Below are positions 32,189 through 35,700 of a DNA stretch of 35,700 nucleotides, piece after piece. Position numbers and translations under genes: made by a program. The first letter of the stretch is position 1; each line of letters starts with the position of its first letter. The notes beneath the pieces were generated by a model. The model saw only the letters and a list, made by a program, of their open reading frames with translations, had not been told where the DNA came from and searched no databases. Location of the stretch: positions 1 to 35,700 of the forward strand of contig WFSM01000063.1 of NCBI GenBank assembly GCA_015485945.1. Reading direction: 5' to 3'. This DNA comes from Candidatus Bipolaricaulota bacterium. Lineage in GTDB: Bacteria > Bipolaricaulota > Bipolaricaulia > UBA7950 > UBA9294.

Positions 32189-32601
32189 TCCGGTTCTATT
32201 ACGGCCTCCCACGTTACCTGTGTCACCTTGTTGATGGTGTTGGTAATCGGGCAATAGCGTTCCATTGACAGTTTAATTGCCTTTTCCGCGTTGGCGCGGG
32301 GAACGTCGCCCTTGAACCGATACACAATGTGCAGCCGAGTTATCACCTTCGGATACTCAGGTGCCCGTTCGTCCTCAATCTCAATTCGAAATGAAGTCGG
32401 CACCGTATGCATCTTACGCAGGATTGAGATCACATCCATGCCTGTGCATCCGCCGAGCGCGCACAACATCGTCTCCACTGGCCGCAGAGCGGTATCCTCG
32501 CCGCCCACGTTGGGGTCGGAGTCCATCAGCAGCGCGTGTCCGCTCTCTCCTTGGCCGACAAACTGCATTCCATCTACAAATTTAACGATCGTATTCCCCA
32601 T
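32185..32601 (-). CDS. OsmC-family protein
   Basis: OsmC/Ohr proteins are thiol peroxidases that reduce organic hydroperoxides; some members have other roles. The 138-residue sequence keeps both conserved cysteines: one in CALGGCTGMDVISIL (about residue 52) and one in ERYCPITNTI (about 116). The N-terminal MGNTIVKFVDGMQFVG strands match the YhfA-like branch. The start has GGAGG four bases upstream. It is divergent from the ArsR-Grx-PDO operon across a short AT-rich region that contains an inverted repeat, which suggests joint control by the ArsR protein in thiol or peroxide stress (inference). Confidence 0.88.
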   Translation of the reverse strand: MGNTIVKFVDGMQFVGQGESGHALLMDSDPNVGGEDTALRPVETMLCALGGCTGMDVISILRKMHTVPTSFRIEIEDERAPEYPKVITRLHIVYRFKGDVPRANAEKAIKLSMERYCPITNTINKVTQVTWEAVIEPD

Positions 32602-32613
32602 TGCTCCTCCAAA

Positions 32614-32631
32614 TATTTAACTATTTAAATA
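32614..32631. promoter_or_regulatory. AT-rich inverted repeat, putative ArsR operator
   Basis: TATTTAA and TTAAATA flank a 4-nt centre (CTAT). The repeat ends one base before the -35 box of the ArsR operon and lies 13 nt before the OsmC start on the other strand, so a bound dimer could affect both genes. Confidence 0.5.
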
Positions 32632-32632
32632 C

Positions 32633-32661
32633 TTGACTTCCACCATCACGCTGGATATCAT
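32633..32661 (+). promoter_or_regulatory. Promoter for the ArsR-glutaredoxin-PDO operon
   Basis: TTGACT and TATCAT are exactly 17 nt apart, giving a start near 32668 and a short leader with AAAGGAG before the ATG at 32693. Confidence 0.62.
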
Positions 32662-32692
32662 TCTAGGCCAATGCGGCCAAAGGAGCAACTAA

Positions 32693-32971
32693 ATGGGGAA
32701 AGACGAAACGAGAAAATACTGGGTAGAAGTGTTCTCCGCGTTGGCGAGCGAACCGCGCTTGCAGATTGTGCAGATGATCACCGGGCGCAAGGTTGATTGC
32801 CAGGAGATCCTGGAGGAGTTACCATTGAGTCAACCGGCGATATCCTATCATCTCGGCAGGCTCGAACGGGCCGGGGTGCTCGTCAAAGAGCGGAAAGGTA
32901 CGCATAACTGCTACCATTTAAACCAGAGCCTATTAGCTTTAATCAATCTGTTGGAGGAGGATCTAGGATGA
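32693..32971 (+). CDS. ArsR-family transcriptional regulator
   Basis: A 92-residue winged-helix repressor of the ArsR/SmtB type: FSALASEPRLQIVQMI (helix 1-2), the recognition region LSQPAISYHLGRLERAGVLVKERKG and the wing/last helix. The usual ELCVCDL metal site is absent; instead single cysteines occur at C36 (KVDCQEI) and C73 (HNCYHL). With the downstream thiol-redox genes, a redox or sulfane-sulfur sensing role through these two residues is plausible but not shown. The start follows AAAGGAG; the gene overlaps the glutaredoxin gene by ATGA and presumably autorepresses through the inverted repeat upstream. Confidence 0.88.
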   Translation: MGKDETRKYWVEVFSALASEPRLQIVQMITGRKVDCQEILEELPLSQPAISYHLGRLERAGVLVKERKGTHNCYHLNQSLLALINLLEEDLG

Positions 32972-33207
32972 GCCATGAGGTTATAGTTTACACCACACCG
33001 ACTTGCCCATGGTGTCAGGCGACGAAGGAGTACCTGCGGGCACGTGAGATCGACTTTGAAGAGGTTGACGTTTCGGCCGATCCCGCCGCGGCGCAGGAGA
33101 TGATCGAGAAAAGCGGGCAGATGGGAACCCCGGTTGTGGACATCGACGGTGAGGTTATCGTTGGGTTCAACAAGCCGGAGATCGATCGGCTGCTAGACTT
33201 AAACTAG
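32968..33207 (+). CDS. Glutaredoxin-like protein (NrdH/Grx type)
   Basis: A 79-residue thioredoxin-fold protein with the active site CPWC at residues 13-16, the cis-proline motif GTPVVDIDG around residue 54 and the end GFNKPEIDRLL. It resembles NrdH-like or Uxx-star glutaredoxins that take electrons from thioredoxin reductase or glutathione-like thiols. It overlaps the ArsR stop (ATGA) and lies 9 nt before the disulfide oxidoreductase, with which it likely forms an electron-transfer chain. No nrd gene is present, so a role in ribonucleotide reduction is not supported. Confidence 0.9.
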   Translation: MSHEVIVYTTPTCPWCQATKEYLRAREIDFEEVDVSADPAAAQEMIEKSGQMGTPVVDIDGEVIVGFNKPEIDRLLDLN

Positions 33208-33216
33208 GAGGAAACA

Positions 33217-33858
33217 ATGGCACTTATTGGAAAAGAGGATCAAGAGTATCTGCGGAACGAATTTTTGCGGTTGGAGCGCCCGGTTAAGCTTGTGCTGTTC
33301 ACGAGTGCGTCGTGCGCGTCGTGCGCGGACACCAAAACTCTACTTGATGAAACAGCCACTCTGTCGGACAAGATTTCCGTGATCAGCTATGACATCGATA
33401 ATGACGCGGACAAGGCTCAGGAGTACGGCGTCAACGGGCGTGCTCCCACAATTGCGGTCGTCGGTGATGAGGACTCCCACATTCGGTTCTACGGGATCCC
33501 GGCCGGCTACGAGTTCGGGACGCTGATCGAGGACATCATCGATGTCGGTCGCGGGGAAACCGGACTGACGGATGCCACCAAGGCTGCGCTTGCGGAACTG
33601 TCCGAGCCGGTTCACATCCAGGTATTCGTTACCCCAAGTTGCCCGTACTGCCCGCGGGCGGCACGGACCGCGCACATGATGGCGCTTGAGTCCGACAAAG
33701 TGAACTCCGACGTCATCCTGGCAGGCGAGTTCCCCGAGCTGTCCAACCAGTACAACGTGATGGCCGTCCCCAAGGTGGTCATCAACGAGGACACCAGTTT
33801 TGAGGGGGCAATTCCAGAAGAAGACTTCCTGTCGTTCGTCAAGCAGGCCGTCGTCTAA
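33217..33858 (+). CDS. Protein disulfide oxidoreductase with two thioredoxin folds (PDO-like)
   Basis: The 213-residue protein consists of two thioredoxin-like units. The first (about 1-110) carries C33-A-S-C36, an uncommon variant; the second (about 115-213) carries the classical C142-P-Y-C145 followed by NVMAVPKVVINED with the cis-proline. This is the layout of PDO proteins of thermophilic archaea and bacteria and of the AhpF N-terminal domain. No signal peptide, so it acts in the cytosol. The start follows AGGAGG. A strong terminator and a palindrome follow. It probably partners the glutaredoxin and an unlinked thioredoxin reductase. Confidence 0.88.
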   Translation: MALIGKEDQEYLRNEFLRLERPVKLVLFTSASCASCADTKTLLDETATLSDKISVISYDIDNDADKAQEYGVNGRAPTIAVVGDEDSHIRFYGIPAGYEFGTLIEDIIDVGRGETGLTDATKAALAELSEPVHIQVFVTPSCPYCPRAARTAHMMALESDKVNSDVILAGEFPELSNQYNVMAVPKVVINEDTSFEGAIPEEDFLSFVKQAVV

Positions 33859-33870
33859 CCGGTACCGGTT
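33857..33870. repeat. Perfect 14-bp palindrome at the PDO stop codon
   Basis: AACCGGTACCGGTT is identical on both strands and starts within the TAA stop codon, 17 nt before the operon terminator. Its role is unknown; it may be a protein-binding site or chance. Confidence 0.4.
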
Positions 33871-33887
33871 GCGAAGATTTAGCTCAC

Positions 33888-33913
33888 AGCGCCTCGGGGT
33901 ATCCCGGGGCGCT
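33888..33913 (+). terminator. Rho-independent terminator of the ArsR-Grx-PDO operon
   Basis: AGCGCCTCGGG pairs with CCCGGGGCGCT over 11 bp (one T-G pair) around a GTAT loop, followed by the T-rich GTTCTTGTT. It lies 30 nt after the PDO stop and 40 nt before the next gene. Confidence 0.7.
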
Positions 33914-33952
33914 GTTCTTGTTCCGCGGCGAACAGGAAGATAAGGTAAAACC

Positions 33953-34654
33953 ATGGGAAAGATCATCCTTATAATCGATGATGAGCGGGAGCTCGTCGGT
34001 TCAATTGCCGACTACCTGCGACAGGCAGGGTATCGCCCGATCGGAGTATACGACGGCGCATCGGCACTCGACCGGGTTGCGGAGGATCGGCCCGATTTAG
34101 TAATCCTCGATCTCGGGCTGCCGGATATCGACGGGCTCGATGTCGCACGCGCCATCCGCGACCGAGGTGATATTCCGATTATCATGCTTACCGCGCGAGC
34201 GCAGGAAATTGATCGCATCGTCGGTCTCGAGATCGGGGCTGACGATTACATTGCCAAGCCGTTCTCCCCACGCGAGCTTGTGTTGCGCGTCCAGGCGGTG
34301 CTACGACGGTTGGCCGGTCCGGGGCCGGAGGCACCAGTGCGAATCAGCGATCTTGTGATCGACCTTACTGGGCGTGAAGTGACACGCGCCGGCAAGCCGG
34401 TTGAACTTACCCCAACTGAATTTGACCTCCTCGCGTTTCTCGTCCGCCGTCCCAACCGTGTGTTCACGCGCATGCAGCTGTTGCGCGAAGTGCAGGGATA
34501 CACTACCCCCGCTCTGATGCGCAACGTCGATAACCACATTATGAATCTGCGTCGCAAGATCGAGCCCGATCCGGCCACCCCGCAACTCATCAAGACGGTG
34601 TACGGGGTCGGGTACAAACTCGTTGTTCCGAAAGGAGGCGCCGACGCGGATTAG
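33953..34654 (+). CDS. OmpR-family response regulator (second two-component system)
   Basis: A 233-residue response regulator with the acidic pair at D9/D10, phospho-acceptor D53 in VILDLGLPD, the conserved TAR and AKPFSPREL segments and a C-terminal winged helix ending TVYGVGYKLVV. It is closely similar in layout to the regulator at 30219-30905 (shared IIMLTA, DRIVGLE, GADDY, KPFSPREL and LLREVQGYT strings), indicating paralogy. The ATG follows AAGGTAAAACC. The kinase gene begins at or within its stop codon, with a strong AAAGGAGG inside its last codons. Confidence 0.93.
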   Translation: MGKIILIIDDERELVGSIADYLRQAGYRPIGVYDGASALDRVAEDRPDLVILDLGLPDIDGLDVARAIRDRGDIPIIMLTARAQEIDRIVGLEIGADDYIAKPFSPRELVLRVQAVLRRLAGPGPEAPVRISDLVIDLTGREVTRAGKPVELTPTEFDLLAFLVRRPNRVFTRMQLLREVQGYTTPALMRNVDNHIMNLRRKIEPDPATPQLIKTVYGVGYKLVVPKGGADAD

Positions 34655-35700
34655 GGAAATATCACTTCGCTCTAAACTGTTTTTGGGGCTTGCCGTCGCC
34701 GTTTTCGCCTCGTTGGGAGCGGTGTACTGGCTGGCAACCAACCTCCTCATCAGCGATGCGATGGGATACATCGCAGCGGAACACGCAACACAGGCAATGG
34801 GGATTAAATCCAGTCTAGCTGACTATTACGCGACGAACGGAAGCTGGAGCGGGGTGGGGAATGTGTTTTCCAGTCACGGGCCATCCCGCGGTGGGATGAG
34901 AGGATCGGGCGGGATGTTCCTCCTCACTGACTCCGCTGGGAACGTAATTTACGCAACTTCCTCCAGTGCACGCCCGGCGAAGATATCGCCCCGTCTGCGT
35001 GCCAGGGGAATTCCGATTATCGTTGCCGGGAAGACAGTGGGAATCCTGTTCACGGGTCCTCTCCTCGGCCAATTTACTGATGTTGAAGCCCGCCTTCTCG
35101 CCTCCATCCAGCGCACTGTCGCTTACGCCGCAGCGATAAGCGTGGGGATCGCATTGTTAATTGGAATCGTGTTGGTCCGGATCATCACCGCTCCGTTCGT
35201 CCGGCTAACTGCTGCCACGCGGGCGATCGCGGCCGGCGACCTAGCCAAATCGGTCGCAGTTCACGGAGACGACGAGATCGGGCGGCTTGGGGCCGTGTTG
35301 GACGAGCTGCGCATGGGGCTCGCGCGGTCTGAGGGAGTACGCCGCCGGATGCTTGCCGACGTTGCCCACGAGCTCCGTAACCCACTTGCCATCGTGCGGG
35401 CCAAGATCGAGGCGATGCTTGACGGGGTTCAGCCCGCTGATGAGGAAAACCTAGTAAAAGTGAACGAACAGTTGGAGCATCTCGCGGGATTGATCGACGA
35501 CCTTCAAGATATCGCCCTTGCCGAAGCACACGAACTTCCGTTGCATCGTAAACCGGTCGACCTGGAGGCATTTCTACGTGGCGTGGCCGCTGACGCCCGT
35601 GTTCTCCTGTCCGGCACGGGAAAGGAGTTCCAACTGGATATTCCGCCCGTGCTGCCGGCGGTGACGGCCGATCCACAGCGATTACATCAAATTGTGTGGA
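34650..35700 (+). CDS. Sensor histidine kinase (second two-component system, 3'-truncated by window edge)
   Basis: This frame is absent from the ORF track because it has no stop in the window. It encodes a basic start (REISLRSKLFLGL), a transmembrane helix, a sensor region with YYATNGSWSGVG that matches YRMLNGSWVGIE in the first kinase, a second helix (about 155-175), HAMP and the HisKA motif VAHELRNPLAIVRAK with H at about residue 240; the ATPase domain is cut off. No ATG or GTG is available near the N-terminus. AAAGGAGG at 34631-34638 favours an ATT start at 34650 overlapping the regulator stop; a TTG at 34623 without ribosome-binding site is the alternative. Confidence 0.85.
   Translation, partial: MREISLRSKLFLGLAVAVFASLGAVYWLATNLLISDAMGYIAAEHATQAMGIKSSLADYYATNGSWSGVGNVFSSHGPSRGGMRGSGGMFLLTDSAGNVIYATSSSARPAKISPRLRARGIPIIVAGKTVGILFTGPLLGQFTDVEARLLASIQRTVAYAAAISVGIALLIGIVLVRIITAPFVRLTAATRAIAAGDLAKSVAVHGDDEIGRLGAVLDELRMGLARSEGVRRRMLADVAHELRNPLAIVRAKIEAMLDGVQPADEENLVKVNEQLEHLAGLIDDLQDIALAEAHELPLHRKPVDLEAFLRGVAADARVLLSGTGKEFQLDIPPVLPAVTADPQRLHQIVW

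Overview
The window is a 35.7 kb, gene-dense, GC-rich bacterial chromosome segment with a mosaic of short operons on both strands. No tRNA, rRNA, CRISPR array, phage gene or recognisable transposase was seen. Gene content (peptidases of families M3 and S9, HyuA/HyuB hydantoinase or oxoprolinase, an asparaginase-type protein, stand-alone TrpB2, a Pta-like BioD/DRTGG protein, a two-domain protein disulfide oxidoreductase and the MEP-pathway enzyme Dxr) suggests an uncultivated, possibly anaerobic and perhaps thermophilic, peptide-using bacterium. Bipolaricaulota/Acetothermia or Chloroflexota would fit, but sequence reading alone cannot settle the phylum.

Layout. 1-6985 (+): ribD (5'-truncated by the window edge), purB, plsY, ftsH, dxr and a NIF3-like gene. 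6992-13276 (-): TauE/SafE permease, two short ChrA proteins, an asparaginase N-domain protein, hyuA and hyuB. 13389-17271 (+): HD-domain protein, PepF-like oligopeptidase and an MFS permease. 17291-19835 (-): PadR regulator, ABC exporter ATPase, ABC exporter permease and a DUF2007 protein. 19956-23834 (+): S9 peptidase, GNAT, TrmO, flavin reductase and, from its own promoter, a second GNAT. 23855-25873 (-): a 41-residue membrane peptide gene ending in a strong terminator, an HD-GYP phosphodiesterase and a DUF5317 membrane protein. 26286-27587 (+): trpB2 behind a long leader. 28023-30905 (-): response regulator, histidine kinase and YkuK/DUF458 protein. 31115-32188 (+): Pta-like protein, convergent with an OsmC protein. 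32693-33858 (+): ArsR regulator, glutaredoxin and protein disulfide oxidoreductase. 33953-end (+): a second OmpR/histidine-kinase pair, with the kinase cut by the window edge.

How genes work together. The PadR gene is transcribed away from the S9 peptidase gene across a perfect 14-bp palindrome lying in both promoters, so one repressor may control efflux and peptide degradation. The ArsR-Grx-PDO genes form a thiol-redox operon with an AT-rich inverted repeat touching the -35 box. The two two-component systems are paralogous in gene order and protein layout.

The most unusual feature is a pair of diverged 323-nt non-coding-looking direct repeats (27644-27966 and 29901-30223). Each has a CAGCTTGCTG hairpin near both ends, is preceded by TTCAT, and carries an internal hairpin module at a different site in each copy. 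They flank the kinase/DUF458 segment, and one copy separates the first response regulator from its kinase and supplies the kinase's ribosome-binding site. They look like non-autonomous Y1-transposase (IS200/IS605-type) elements or genes for a structured RNA. Several genes (HD-GYP, the first response regulator, DUF458 and possibly a uORF before trpB2) have a -10 box only 7-9 nt from the start codon and no Shine-Dalgarno sequence, which points to leaderless transcripts.
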